From: Lachnospiraceae bacterium
GTDB lineage: Bacteria; Bacillota; Clostridia; Lachnospirales; Lachnospiraceae
Length of the DNA stretch: 64,000 nucleotides
Assembly: GCA_017618075.1 (NCBI GenBank)
Contig: JAFZUY010000023.1
Coordinates: forward strand, 153,613 to 217,612
Direction of reading: 5' to 3'
Shown: in pieces, positions 17,622 to 26,558 of the stretch
Numbering within the stretch: position 1 is the stretch's first letter
Layout: each line of letters begins with the position of its first letter
Made by a program: the position numbers and the translations under genes
The notes under the pieces: model-generated
What the model saw: the letters and a program-made list of their open reading frames with translations, nothing else
What the model was told of the DNA's origin: nothing
The model's database searches: none

Positions 17622-17912
17622 ATGAAATCAACATTTGATGAGTTTATTACTGATGATTCAGAACAAAAGAAATTGTTTGATCAGGAATATGATATTTTTT
17701 TACTATCAGAACAAAAAGCGGAAAAAGAATTGAGTATTGCTATGAAAATTAAAGGACTAAGAGAAAGGGTAAAAATGTCCAGAAAAGAATTTTCTGAACA
17801 TACAGGGATACCAGTCAGAACATTGGAAGATTGGGAGGCAGGCAGGAGAACTCCTCCGGAATATATTCCCAGACTGATAGAGTATCAACTAAAATACGAA
17901 AAGTTGATTTAA
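17622..17912 (+). CDS. XRE-family regulator (solitary antitoxin-like)
   Basis: 96 residues. The N-terminal 40 residues are acidic and helical. Residues 42-90 are an XRE helix-turn-helix (KIKGLRERVKMSRKEFSEHT, GIPVRTLEDWEAGRRTPPEY). The RTLEDWEAGRRTPP pattern is common in HigA-like proteins and in solitary regulators of gut Firmicutes. No toxin partner is beside it. It has its own operator-flanked promoter and precedes the VapBC genes, which have a separate promoter. Confidence 0.8.
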   Translation: MKSTFDEFITDDSEQKKLFDQEYDIFLLSEQKAEKELSIAMKIKGLRERVKMSRKEFSEHTGIPVRTLEDWEAGRRTPPEYIPRLIEYQLKYEKLI

Positions 17913-17951
17913 GAAAATAATTGAAAGAAATCCACCGAAACAGAAAACATA

Positions 17952-17980
17952 TTGACTTGGTATATATCATGGTATATACT
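17952..17980 (+). promoter_or_regulatory. vapBC promoter with repeated operator
   Basis: TTGACT (17952-17957) and TATACT (17975-17980) are spaced by 17. The region holds a direct repeat TGGTATATA (17958-17966 and 17970-17978) and the palindrome GTATATAC, as expected for VapB or VapBC autorepression. Confidence 0.75.
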
Positions 17981-18006
17981 ATAAATGAGAAAGGTGGGTG
18001 ATAGTT

Positions 18007-18237
18007 ATGATGACGGCTAAAGTATTTGAGAATGGAAGAAGTCAGGCAGTCAGATTGCCAAAAGAATGTCGTTTTTCCTCCGATGAAGTTTTGGTTAAGC
18101 GAATAGGAGATATTGTGATTTTATTGCCCAAAACAGGAAAGTGGGATGAGTTTATGAAGGCAATAGATATGTTTTCTCCCGATTTTATGGAAGACGGCCG
18201 TGCTGAGCAGACACTTCAGGAGCGAGAAGATTTATGA
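18007..18237 (+). CDS. VapB-type antitoxin (AbrB/SpoVT fold)
   Basis: 76 residues from the ATG at 18007, with AAAGGTGG upstream; a GTG at 17998 overlaps the RBS and is less likely. AKVFENGRSQAVRLPKECRF is the canonical swapped-hairpin AbrB DNA-binding segment of VapB antitoxins, followed by LVKRIGDIVILLPK and an acidic toxin-binding tail. It overlaps the toxin gene by four bases (ATGA). Confidence 0.92.
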   Translation: MMTAKVFENGRSQAVRLPKECRFSSDEVLVKRIGDIVILLPKTGKWDEFMKAIDMFSPDFMEDGRAEQTLQEREDL

Positions 18238-18635
18238 AATATATGCTGGATACCAATATTTGCATATACGCAATTAAACATAAACCGCAAAAGGTATTTG
18301 AACAACTTCTGAAAACAGAACCGGAAGAAGTTTGTATATCGTCTGTTACATACGCAGAATTAATGCATGGAGTTGAAAAGAGTAAAGAGGTAGAAAAAAA
18401 CCGTGTTGTATTATCTATGCTGCTTTCCAGAATAGAAATAATGAGTTTTGATGTTAACGCAGCAAATGAGTATGGAAAAATTCGGGCTGATTTGGAACGA
18501 AAAGGAACTCCGATTGGTCCGTTGGACATTATGATTGCAGGTCATGCAAAATCCTTAGGGTGTACTGTAGTGACTAACAATGTAAAAGAGTTTTGCAGAG
18601 TAGAAAATTTGAAAATAGTTAACTGGGCAGAATAA
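18234..18635 (+). CDS. VapC-type PIN-domain toxin ribonuclease
   Basis: 133 residues, normal VapC size. The PIN acidic residues are present: Asp6 (MLDTNICIYAIK), Glu42 (YAELMHGVEKS) and Asp98 (GPLDIMIAGHAKSLG), plus the conserved Asn in VVTNNVKEF. It should cleave tRNA or other RNA with Mg2+ and is neutralised by the VapB partner. Translation is coupled through the ATGA overlap. The gene and its neighbours are more AT-rich than the flanking regions, consistent with transfer. Confidence 0.92.
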   Translation: MKYMLDTNICIYAIKHKPQKVFEQLLKTEPEEVCISSVTYAELMHGVEKSKEVEKNRVVLSMLLSRIEIMSFDVNAANEYGKIRADLERKGTPIGPLDIMIAGHAKSLGCTVVTNNVKEFCRVENLKIVNWAE

Positions 18636-18650
18636 ACGAATATAATATAG

Positions 18651-18687
18651 AAGGTCTCTCTCGTCAATCGACGAGAGAGACCTTTTT
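18651..18687 (+). terminator. Intrinsic terminator after vapBC
   Basis: A perfect 15-bp stem, AAGGTCTCTCTCGTC / GACGAGAGAGACCTT, has an AATC loop and is followed by TTTTT. Confidence 0.95.
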
Positions 18688-18784
18688 GTATAAACATATA
18701 CATTTGCACCTTTTTCGTTTTTTATAAGCACTTATATTAATAAAACAATTATAGTTTACAATCTATCCTTGAAATAATAAAAAA

Positions 18785-18802
18785 TCTTACGAAATGTTAA
18801 GA
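18785..18802 (+). promoter_or_regulatory. Inverted-repeat operator of the response regulator promoter
   Basis: TCTTAC-N6-TTAAGA. The same element with the same spacing is at 20607-20624, before the ABC genes, which implies one regulator for both. It lies about 20 bases upstream of an extended -10 box. Confidence 0.65.
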
Positions 18803-18820
18803 AAAACATGGTGTGTTACA

Positions 18821-18829
18821 TGTTATAAT
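18821..18829 (+). promoter_or_regulatory. Extended -10 promoter of the two-component system
   Basis: TG-T-TATAAT with no recognisable -35 box. This is typical of promoters activated by an upstream-bound regulator. Confidence 0.6.
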
Positions 18830-18863
18830 ATTTTAGGTATAGTTTTTTTAAATGGGGAATGGT

Positions 18864-19556
18864 ATGAAAATACTGCTTATAGAAGATGATTACAATTTGG
18901 CTTTGGGATTAAAATACTCTTTGAAAGATGAAGGGTTTGAAGTTGTGCATGCGGATACCGTTGCGTCCGGAAAAGAAAACTATCTAAACGAAAATCCCGA
19001 TCTGATTCTGCTTGATATCACGCTTCCCGACGGAAACGGATATGAGTTCTGCGAATTCGTCCGCGAAAAGGATAAGAATATCCCAGTCATTTTTTTAACC
19101 GCAATGGATCAGGAAGAAAGCGTGGTAAAAGGCTTCGGTTTAGGTGCTGACGATTATGTTACAAAACCGTTCAGAGTATCCGAGCTTACTGCCAGAATCA
19201 GAGCGCATTATAAAAGATATGAAAGCTTAAAAAAAAGTAATCCGGATTTGTCGCAGATTGATGCAAATGCGGATTTTAAGATTGATCAGACCAGACTCTG
19301 CATATGGAAAAAGGGCGAGAAAATTGATTTAACCCCGACAGAGTATAAAATTATCAGGAAACTCACGGAAAATCCCGGCGAAACAGTTTCAAGAGAAGAT
19401 ATACTTGAGAGCTGTTTTGATACACCGGGAGAATATCTGGACGTAAACACTTTGTCAGTTCATATAAAAAGAATCAGGGAAAAACTCGGCGAGAACGATA
19501 AAGAGGGGCATATAAAGACCGTTCGAGGAGAAGGATATTGTTTCAGCATTAAGTAA
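18864..19556 (+). CDS. OmpR-family response regulator (BceR-like)
   Basis: 230 residues from the ATG at 18864, supported by GGGGAA upstream; an ATG at 18852 lies within that RBS. The receiver domain carries the acidic pair EDD (7-9), the phosphorylated Asp51 (LLLDITLPDG) and Lys in VTKPFR. A winged-helix OmpR domain follows (about 130-230, LTPTEYKIIRKL, VKTVRGEGYCF-like end). It is followed by its kinase after 18 bases and by an ABC transporter. The shared inverted repeat suggests it controls both its own promoter and the transporter. Confidence 0.92.
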   Translation: MKILLIEDDYNLALGLKYSLKDEGFEVVHADTVASGKENYLNENPDLILLDITLPDGNGYEFCEFVREKDKNIPVIFLTAMDQEESVVKGFGLGADDYVTKPFRVSELTARIRAHYKRYESLKKSNPDLSQIDANADFKIDQTRLCIWKKGEKIDLTPTEYKIIRKLTENPGETVSREDILESCFDTPGEYLDVNTLSVHIKRIREKLGENDKEGHIKTVRGEGYCFSIK

Positions 19557-19574
19557 TAAAGTATTGGAGGCAGC

Positions 19575-20606
19575 ATGATTTACCTGGAAGAAAAGAAGTA
19601 TTTTTCGGTGGTTTTGATCATTGTCGCAGGACTTTTTCTTGCGACGTTTTTTCTTATAAGCAAGCCGCAGATTTTACTGCCGGTTTTTGCGTTAGGATTC
19701 ATAATCCTGGCATTTTTCGGAGCGTTTTTTATAAGAAAAGTCTATAAAAAAGCGATAAAAGCAGAGCAGTATTTAGATCAGGTAATTTCAAACGAAGGAA
19801 ATTTAAGCATTACTTCAAATGCCGAAAAAGACAGTATTTTCGCAAACATCATCGAGGAATTAAAAGAACTCGAAAAAATCAGGCAGAGCCAGGAGAGCGA
19901 AAAAAACAAAGAGCTTTTATGGCAGAAAAATCTGATGAGCGACATTTCCCATCAGATAAAAACACCGCTTGCAACACTTGAAATATATACTGATATTTTC
20001 AACAAAGAATTCGGCGAAAACGAAGAAAAGAAGGAACTGTCCGAGCATGCAAAAGAAGCGATTGAAAGAATCCGCTGGCTTGTAACAGGCATGCTTCAGA
20101 TTGCAAAACTCGAATCAGGAACCTACAAAATGGAGAAAAAAGAATCGCCTGTCAGAGAAACAATCGACCGAGCACTCTATTCTTTAAACTCCTTAATCTC
20201 AGAGAAAAAAATCAATGTTCGTATCGAGGAAAGAAAAGAGGAAAACCGCGAAATAATAATTCCTCAGGACAGCAAATGGCTTGAGGAAGCTTTTATAAAT
20301 ATCATTAAAAACGCCTTAGAATACTCACCCGATGAAGGAAATATCGACATTTTTATCACCGATACTCCGATGGCGGTAAGCGTTGAAGTAAAGGATTACG
20401 GCGAGGGAATCTCCGAAGAGGAAATTCCGAAGATTTTCAACCGTTTTTACAAGGCGGGCGGACAGAGAGAAAAACGCAAGGACAGTGTTGGCATCGGACT
20501 TAATCTCTCGAAAGAAATTGTTAAGGCGCATAACGGAATTATTACCGCGGAAAGCAGGAGAGGAAACGATTCTTTTACGAGTATTTATACAACCTTTTTA
20601 AGGTAA
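19575..20606 (+). CDS. Intramembrane-sensing histidine kinase (BceS-like)
   Basis: 343 residues. Two membrane helices (about 12-30 and 36-54) are separated by only a few residues, so there is no extracellular sensor. The H-box is DISHQIKTPL with His126, followed by an ATPase domain with NIIKNALEYSP, DYGEGISEEE and SVGIGLNLSKEI. Kinases of this shape read the state of a partner ABC transporter rather than a free ligand; the transporter at 20684-24015 fits that role. Confidence 0.9.
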   Translation: MIYLEEKKYFSVVLIIVAGLFLATFFLISKPQILLPVFALGFIILAFFGAFFIRKVYKKAIKAEQYLDQVISNEGNLSITSNAEKDSIFANIIEELKELEKIRQSQESEKNKELLWQKNLMSDISHQIKTPLATLEIYTDIFNKEFGENEEKKELSEHAKEAIERIRWLVTGMLQIAKLESGTYKMEKKESPVRETIDRALYSLNSLISEKKINVRIEERKEENREIIIPQDSKWLEEAFINIIKNALEYSPDEGNIDIFITDTPMAVSVEVKDYGEGISEEEIPKIFNRFYKAGGQREKRKDSVGIGLNLSKEIVKAHNGIITAESRRGNDSFTSIYTTFLR

Positions 20607-20624
20607 TCTTACAGTATCTTAAGA
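20607..20624 (+). promoter_or_regulatory. Inverted-repeat operator before the ABC transporter
   Basis: TCTTAC-N6-TTAAGA, identical in both half-sites and spacing to 18785-18802. It begins one base after the kinase stop codon and lies about 60 bases before the ATPase start. Confidence 0.65.
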
Positions 20625-20683
20625 TGACTTTCTCGAAACCTTTATGTATGATGAAATCATAAAAGATATCGGGAGGAAATCGT

Positions 20684-21388
20684 ATGAGTTTCATCGAAGT
20701 CAAAGGTCTTAAGAAAATATACGGAAACGGTGAAAGCAGTGTGACTGCCCTGAAAGATATTACATTATCTTTTGAAAAGGGCGAATTTGTTGCTGTCGTT
20801 GGCAGCAGCGGTTCGGGAAAGTCGACACTGCTTTCTTTGCTTGGCGGAATAGATTCTCCGACCGAGGGAGAAGTAATAATCGACGGTGAAAACGTTCATA
20901 AAATGAAAGCCGGGGAAAAGGCCGAATTCAGAAGAAGAAAAATCGGTTTTGTTTTCCAGGAATACAATCTCATACCGGTTCTTTCGGTGGAGGAAAACAT
21001 CGAAATGCCTCTTCGCCTCGACGGCATCCGCATGAAGGATAAAAAAATGGACGAACTTCTTGATATGCTGGGTCTTAAGGAAAGAAGAGACCATCTTCCC
21101 GAACAGCTTTCAGGCGGTCAGAAGCAGAGAGTTGCCATCGGCCGCGCTTATGCGCATCATCCTGCGTTAATCCTTGCGGACGAACCCACAGGAAATCTGG
21201 ATAAGGCAACAGGTCTTGAAATCATGGCACTTTTGCAGAATTCCGCAAGGAAGTTTTCGCAGACCATGATTCTTGTGACCCATGACGAAAAAATAGCAGC
21301 AATGGCAGACAGAATCATCACGCTTTCCGACGGATGCGTGATTGGAGACGCAGTGGTAAGAAACGCCGTTTCGGAGGATGAAGTATGA
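20684..21388 (+). CDS. ABC transporter ATPase, BceA-like
   Basis: 234 residues. Walker A is GSSGSGKST, signature LSGGQKQRVAIGRA, Walker B LILADEPTGNLD and H-loop VTHD. All catalytic residues are present. It overlaps the permease gene by four bases (ATGA), ensuring coupled synthesis. With the two-component system just upstream it forms a typical peptide-antibiotic detection and resistance module. The ligand, for example a bacitracin-like or lantibiotic peptide, cannot be read from sequence. Confidence 0.92.
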   Translation: MSFIEVKGLKKIYGNGESSVTALKDITLSFEKGEFVAVVGSSGSGKSTLLSLLGGIDSPTEGEVIIDGENVHKMKAGEKAEFRRRKIGFVFQEYNLIPVLSVEENIEMPLRLDGIRMKDKKMDELLDMLGLKERRDHLPEQLSGGQKQRVAIGRAYAHHPALILADEPTGNLDKATGLEIMALLQNSARKFSQTMILVTHDEKIAAMADRIITLSDGCVIGDAVVRNAVSEDEV

Positions 21389-24015
21389 GTTATTTTTTCT
21401 CGCTTTCGCTTAAGTATATGAAGAGGAATAAAACCCGAACCCTTTATTCGATATTCGGCATTATTCTGGTATTTATTCTTTGCTATGTGACAATGAGTAT
21501 CGGATATGCTGCGTGGGATTATTCCTTTTATGAGGAATACCTTTCGGATCCCTACGAACTTTACACTATGCCAGAGTATTGCGAAGAAAAACCCCAGGAG
21601 TATTCTTCCAACATATTATGTGTATTCCCGGATTTGAAGGATACCCTCATAAAACTTCAAAATGATTCAAGAGTAGATGAACTGAATTTAACAAAAGTAA
21701 ATGTGGAGCATAAAGAAATTGAAGTTTCAGATTTTCAGAAAACGGACGTTGTAAGACTTCGTATAAGACTAAAAAACACCAAAGCTCTTGAAAAAACGGC
21801 TGAAGAATTAAGCAAGGAATATGGTCTGGATATAACAGTGTTTCCGTATGTTTTAATGTATTTTGGTCAGGGCGAGTCCGAATCAATACTCTTCTTAAAC
21901 TGTGTTCTGATTTTAATAGCCTCAATATTCGGAATGCTTTCGGCGTTTATTTTACGAAACACCATGACGATTGCGGTTACGGAAAGAGTCCGGGATTACG
22001 GAGTATTCAGGTGCGTCGGAATGTCGGAGTGGCAGCTAAGACTTCTTTTGTTTGCGGAAGGAATTACCATGTCGATAATAGCGTCCGTCTTCGGAGTGCT
22101 GTTAGGATTTGGCGGATTAAAGCTGCTTGAGCCCTGGATCAGGGATACTTTAAGTTTAAGCAGCAACTTCGGTTTCCGCCTGTATCCGATGGCAGCAGTA
22201 TACACAGCGCTTCTTTGTATAGCGGTTACTCTGTTTTCGCTGATTGAGCCTTCAAGACTGGCAGGAAAAGTGGCTCCGGTTGAAGCTCTGAAGGGTATTT
22301 ACACGGCGTTTGAAAAGAAGAGAGCAATTAAAAAACTCGATAAAAAAGGCGGAATTCCGGGAAGACTTTTTAAAACCGCAGGGCTTTATGCACACAGAAA
22401 CATACACAGAAAAAAGGGCGGCACTGCATCCGTTTTTTCGATAATGTTCTTTTGCATAGTATTTATTCTGACGGTATTCAGTTTTACGAAAACCTTCACA
22501 AATACCATGAACAGATTCATTAAAATCTGGGATATTGAATATTCCGAAGCCGTTACAAGAGTTGATTTTCTTGACTACGAATTCAATTTCTATGATTCAA
22601 AAGAAGATGAAAAAATTATAAAAGATTTAAAAGAACTGGATAATGTGGAGGATGTGCTTCCTTTTATGGTTTCCGAGCAGGGATTTGCATATACGCAGTA
22701 TTCGTTTGATGAAAAGATTCAAAAAACCGGAAATTTGAAAGCTTTGCTGATAGAGGTGGGACTGACAAAGGAAGGATTGGAAAAGGAAAGGAAATACCTT
22801 GAAAGCGGAGAAATCGACTATGAAAAGATGGTTGCTCAAAATGGTATTTTAGTCTGCAACACATATAAAGAAACCAAGCAAAAGAATGCCGGATTTGCCA
22901 AAACATACAAAACGGAAACATATGAAATGACCGATTATAAGGTTGGGGATACACTAACCGCTTTGAGTGTTGAAGGCAGTGCAAGAGTGAGGAAGGCATT
23001 TTATGATTCACTCATTGAGGTGGCAGAGAAATATCAGATAAATGCGTACACCGATTCATATGGGAACGGTATTCCTTTCGGAGATTCAGCCGATAAGTAT
23101 CGCACAATCATTCTGCTTGCACAAAATGACGAAGAATATGATGTAATTCGACAGGACCTTTTGCAGGCAATAAAGGAAAGAGGATACGATTTGACGGGAT
23201 ATGTTAATGAGGATACGCCCGGGATTAATCTGTATCAGGCAATGAAGCAGATAGAGTTTGAGAGAGGATCTGTCGAAACATTTATCGTAATGGGTATTCT
23301 TTCCGACGAAGTCGCTACAGGAGACCGTTTTGTGGATATGGTTGCATATACCCGTTTTGTTTATCCGATGGATACGCTGGTTAACAGGGCAAAGAAAATT
23401 ACATCATACGAACAGGAAAACGGCGGATTTTTGTCCGAAGAAGGAAGACCGCTTACCGATTTTTTGTTTTCAACTGCGTACGGCTCTTCGTATGATATCG
23501 AAATCGGAGTTAAAAGAACTCATCCCGAAAAATCTGATACAATCATAAAAGATTACGCAGAGAAAAAAGGGTTAATCTATTACAACAATTATGCCACATG
23601 GAGGGGAATAGAAGACTATTCGGAAGACTTGCAGTATATTAAAATGGCCAAAGTGGCGGCAGCTTTGTTCGGAGGTTTTGTAATGCTCATTTGTATGGTG
23701 CAGATTATCAATTCACTCCAGGCAAACATGAGAGTCAGAAACAAAGAAATGTGGCTTTATGATGTAGTCGGTATGGACTATTCGACCAAATTCAAAATGG
23801 TATTTATCGAATATGGTTTATCTGCAGTTCTTGCATTTGTTTTGGGATGTATTGCTTCTTTGATAATAAGTTTCTTATCCGTCAAGAAACTGCTGGATAT
23901 TACAGACAGTTTTTCTTATGCCTGGCCGATTGAAATAGCATTCATCATCGGAATAGCAATATTCGCCGCATTATTTGGTGTAATCGGAATAGAACTTAAG
24001 AAAAAACCGGTTTAA
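21385..24015 (+). CDS. FtsX-type ABC permease with large extracellular domain (BceB-like)
   Basis: 876 residues, clearly longer than BceB (about 650). A first membrane helix (about 17-38) is followed by a roughly 120-residue extracellular part, an FtsX core of three helices (about 175-290) and a helix near 350-372. A large extracellular domain (about 380-755) and a second FtsX core (about 765-870) complete it. The large domain before the last three helices is where BceB-type permeases bind peptide antibiotics. Its size suggests a different or larger ligand. Confidence 0.85.
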   Translation: MSYFFSLSLKYMKRNKTRTLYSIFGIILVFILCYVTMSIGYAAWDYSFYEEYLSDPYELYTMPEYCEEKPQEYSSNILCVFPDLKDTLIKLQNDSRVDELNLTKVNVEHKEIEVSDFQKTDVVRLRIRLKNTKALEKTAEELSKEYGLDITVFPYVLMYFGQGESESILFLNCVLILIASIFGMLSAFILRNTMTIAVTERVRDYGVFRCVGMSEWQLRLLLFAEGITMSIIASVFGVLLGFGGLKLLEPWIRDTLSLSSNFGFRLYPMAAVYTALLCIAVTLFSLIEPSRLAGKVAPVEALKGIYTAFEKKRAIKKLDKKGGIPGRLFKTAGLYAHRNIHRKKGGTASVFSIMFFCIVFILTVFSFTKTFTNTMNRFIKIWDIEYSEAVTRVDFLDYEFNFYDSKEDEKIIKDLKELDNVEDVLPFMVSEQGFAYTQYSFDEKIQKTGNLKALLIEVGLTKEGLEKERKYLESGEIDYEKMVAQNGILVCNTYKETKQKNAGFAKTYKTETYEMTDYKVGDTLTALSVEGSARVRKAFYDSLIEVAEKYQINAYTDSYGNGIPFGDSADKYRTIILLAQNDEEYDVIRQDLLQAIKERGYDLTGYVNEDTPGINLYQAMKQIEFERGSVETFIVMGILSDEVATGDRFVDMVAYTRFVYPMDTLVNRAKKITSYEQENGGFLSEEGRPLTDFLFSTAYGSSYDIEIGVKRTHPEKSDTIIKDYAEKKGLIYYNNYATWRGIEDYSEDLQYIKMAKVAAALFGGFVMLICMVQIINSLQANMRVRNKEMWLYDVVGMDYSTKFKMVFIEYGLSAVLAFVLGCIASLIISFLSVKKLLDITDSFSYAWPIEIAFIIGIAIFAALFGVIGIELKKKPV

Positions 24016-24049
24016 TTTTCCGAAAAAGTTAAGATACATTGCTTAACAG

Positions 24050-24080
24050 GACCCAAAGAATATATTTCTTTGGGTCTTTT
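24050..24080 (+). terminator. Intrinsic terminator after the ABC transporter
   Basis: Perfect arms GACCCAAAGAA (24050-24060) and TTCTTTGGGTC (24066-24076) are followed by TTTT. Confidence 0.9.
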
Positions 24081-24132
24081 CATGTTAGAATAATAATGGT
24101 TTAAAAGTGTTTTTGAATTGGCAGGTTTTCAT

Positions 24133-24636
24133 ATGAATAAAAACCATAAAAGAATAAATCATCCTATTCCGCCTGTATTTGACGAAAATTCCGAGATACT
24201 CATTCTCGGCAGTTTTCCGTCGGTTAAATCGAGGGAGCAGGGTTTCTTTTACGGTCATCCGCAAAACAGATTCTGGAAAGTTACGGCAGCAGTTTTTAAT
24301 GAAGATGTGCCGACAAACAACGAAGAGAAAAGAGAGTTTCTTTTACGAAATCATATTGCCCTCTGGGATGTGATCGAGTCCTGCGAGATAACGGGCTCGG
24401 CGGATTCGAGCATAAAAAACGTAAAAGCAAATAATATAGGAAAAGTATTGAAAAACACCCGTATTTCTCTAATATTTGTAAATGGAAAAACGGCGGAAAA
24501 ACTGTATAATAAATATGTGTTTCCGGTTTTAGGAAAAGAGTGCGTCTGTCTTCCTTCCACGAGTCCCGCGAATGCGGCGTGGAGTTTGGAAAAACTTATC
24601 GGTGCGTGGAAGATAATCAGATCGGAAAATAAATGA
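24133..24636 (+). CDS. DNA-deoxyinosine (hypoxanthine) glycosylase, UDG superfamily
   Basis: 167 residues from the ATG at 24133; a TTG at 24118 would add five residues. ILGSFPSVKSREQGFFYGHP and NRFWK (about 25-52), ALWDVIESC and LPSTSPANAAW match the family 6 (HDG-like) branch of uracil-DNA glycosylases. These remove deaminated adenine (hypoxanthine) from DNA. The RBS is weak. The gene lies 16 bases before a Nudix hydrolase, another housekeeping nucleotide enzyme. Confidence 0.85.
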   Translation: MNKNHKRINHPIPPVFDENSEILILGSFPSVKSREQGFFYGHPQNRFWKVTAAVFNEDVPTNNEEKREFLLRNHIALWDVIESCEITGSADSSIKNVKANNIGKVLKNTRISLIFVNGKTAEKLYNKYVFPVLGKECVCLPSTSPANAAWSLEKLIGAWKIIRSENK

Positions 24637-24652
24637 TAAAAAAGGCATAAAA

Positions 24653-25249
24653 ATGGGTGCAGACAAAGAGAAAGATCCCCTTGCGTGGGAAGAAATAAAA
24701 ACAGAGCATATCGTAAAAGACGAGTGGATTGATTTCAGAAAAACCACATACCGTTTCCCGGACGGAAGAGTATTCGAGCCGTATTACAGCTACTCAAGAA
24801 GAGATTATGTTGTCGTAGTGGCTACGGACGAAGACGGCAATTACATATGTGTGCGCCAGTTCAGACAGGGGATAAGGAAAGTTACCACAGAGTTTGTTGC
24901 GGGCGGAATCGAGCGAGAAGGCGGCAGAGAATATATAAGCGATGATACAACGCGCGCCGAGGATGAACTTGAAGCAGCTAAAAGAGAACTGAAAGAAGAG
25001 ACCGGTCATGAATCCGATGACTGGAAGTTCCTTTTCAAAGTGCCTTCCAACGCAACAATGGCAGACAATTACGCATATATTTTCGAAGCCAAGAATTGCC
25101 GCAAGGTATCGGGTCAGTCTCTCGATGAAACCGAATATCTCAATGTGGTTAAACACACGGCAAGCGAAATCGAGGAAATGATTGAAAGCGGCGAGTTCGC
25201 GCAGGCAGTCCATGTACTTGCATGGCTTTTATCAAAAAAGGAAAAATGA
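24653..25249 (+). CDS. Nudix hydrolase (ADP-ribose pyrophosphatase-like)
   Basis: 198 residues. The strand before the box (YICVRQFRQGIRKVTTEFVAGG) matches ADP-ribose pyrophosphatases. The Nudix box ends in AAKRELKEETGHE, but about 15 residues (EREGGREYISDDTTRAEDEL region) are inserted between the opening Gly and the catalytic helix. The metal-binding REL-EE core is intact. ADP-ribose or a related sugar nucleotide is the likely substrate. Confidence 0.85.
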   Translation: MGADKEKDPLAWEEIKTEHIVKDEWIDFRKTTYRFPDGRVFEPYYSYSRRDYVVVVATDEDGNYICVRQFRQGIRKVTTEFVAGGIEREGGREYISDDTTRAEDELEAAKRELKEETGHESDDWKFLFKVPSNATMADNYAYIFEAKNCRKVSGQSLDETEYLNVVKHTASEIEEMIESGEFAQAVHVLAWLLSKKEK

Positions 25250-25274
25250 TAAATATTGACAGGAGAAACGAGGC

Positions 25275-26537
25275 ATGAAAATGAAGACGGGAAAGAAAAG
25301 AAGTGTATGCAGGATTATATCTTTTATGATGATTTTTTCCTTACTTTCAGTATACGGATGTAAGGAGAAAAAGATTGAAGTGGTAGATTATCCCGAGCCG
25401 ACGGTAACCGAGGTAACAGATAATACTCAGGACGCTGCAACTCAGGACGAGGATACGAATTCTGCAATGCCTTCGGCACTGGATTTGGAGGCCTTAAAAC
25501 CCGAGGTAAATACTTTAAAGGAAGAAGGCACATTCGTTTATAATGCTGCGGTTATTCCCGACTGGATTCTAAAAGAATTTGAAAACAATCCTAAAATAGT
25601 AAGAATAGCCAAGGAAATCCTTGTTGCGATAGACCACGCAGAGGAAGAATATGAGTTTTCTTCGGATTTGAATTTAACAGAGGATGAACTGATACAAATC
25701 ACCTTGATTATTTCTTATTCATGCCCGTTTTACAGCCAGATTATATATGAAAAGGCTGAAAACGAAAATGTTTACACGCTTAAGTATTTCCCCAATATGG
25801 AAGCAAGCGACGCTGAAGTAAGCGATGCTGACATAATTGATACAAGTGCATACGGCAATAAAGGCTACAATATGTCAGACTTCGCAAGCCAAGAGGAAGC
25901 CATCGAAATAATGGATTCTTATAAGGACTATGTGACAGCGCTTATAAATGACAATTTAAACAGTGAAATGAGCGAAAGAGAAATGGCTGCGGTAATCTAC
26001 TCGGAACTTGTAAGGGGTGCAAGTTTCTCTCCAGAAAATCCGGATTATTATCTGGGTCAGGGCGAAGAAAGTATTGACCCTGAGAGCTATTTTGGCAGAA
26101 AAGCAGTAGATAATATAATTGATCAGAAATATACCCGCGGAATAGAACTCTTAAGAACATATCAGTATATTATGAACCAGCTTCATATCGAAAGCAGACT
26201 GGTTGTAGGAAACGGAATTTTCCAGGATGAGGTAAAAGAACAGTTTGGCGAAAAATATCCCACAACTCCTTACTGGTCGTGGCTTTCAATGCAACTGGAC
26301 GGCGAATATTTCAATTGCGATATTATTCTCGAAAAGTTAATACATGATTTTAAATTTGGTGACGATACCGATGTCTATCCTGAGATGACATATTTCGGAA
26401 TGAGCGATGATAAAAGAAAAGAATCCTACAAGTTTATGGATACATCCATTTACCTCATGGATATAACGGATATAAATTCGGAACCTCCCCGTCCGCCCAA
26501 ATGTCCGAATAATTACGAATATCACTATTCTAATTAA
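25275..26537 (+). CDS. Lipoprotein with degenerate transglutaminase-like domain (copy 1)
   Basis: 420 residues. A lipoprotein signal ends in LLSVYGC (Cys29 or so), followed by an acidic, Thr-rich linker. The C-terminal half aligns with the transglutaminase-like fold. KYTRGIELLRTYQYIMNQLH, IESRLVVGNG, YWSWLSMQLDGEYFNCDI and TYFGMSDDKR correspond to the GxCxxY..., LL...GI, HAWN-LDGxWYxxDxTxD and YF-SD blocks. The catalytic Cys position is Glu and the His position is not His, so it should lack peptide crosslinking activity. It is a tandem paralogue of the next gene. A binding role at the cell surface is inference. Confidence 0.7.
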   Translation: MKMKTGKKRSVCRIISFMMIFSLLSVYGCKEKKIEVVDYPEPTVTEVTDNTQDAATQDEDTNSAMPSALDLEALKPEVNTLKEEGTFVYNAAVIPDWILKEFENNPKIVRIAKEILVAIDHAEEEYEFSSDLNLTEDELIQITLIISYSCPFYSQIIYEKAENENVYTLKYFPNMEASDAEVSDADIIDTSAYGNKGYNMSDFASQEEAIEIMDSYKDYVTALINDNLNSEMSEREMAAVIYSELVRGASFSPENPDYYLGQGEESIDPESYFGRKAVDNIIDQKYTRGIELLRTYQYIMNQLHIESRLVVGNGIFQDEVKEQFGEKYPTTPYWSWLSMQLDGEYFNCDIILEKLIHDFKFGDDTDVYPEMTYFGMSDDKRKESYKFMDTSIYLMDITDINSEPPRPPKCPNNYEYHYSN

Positions 26538-26558
26538 AAATACAGGAGAAAATGAGAC

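Noticed and set aside
18651-18687. Possible CRISPR-like or mobile repeat (CTCTCTCGTC palindrome)
   Set aside because: It is a single perfect hairpin with a T run, that is, a normal terminator.
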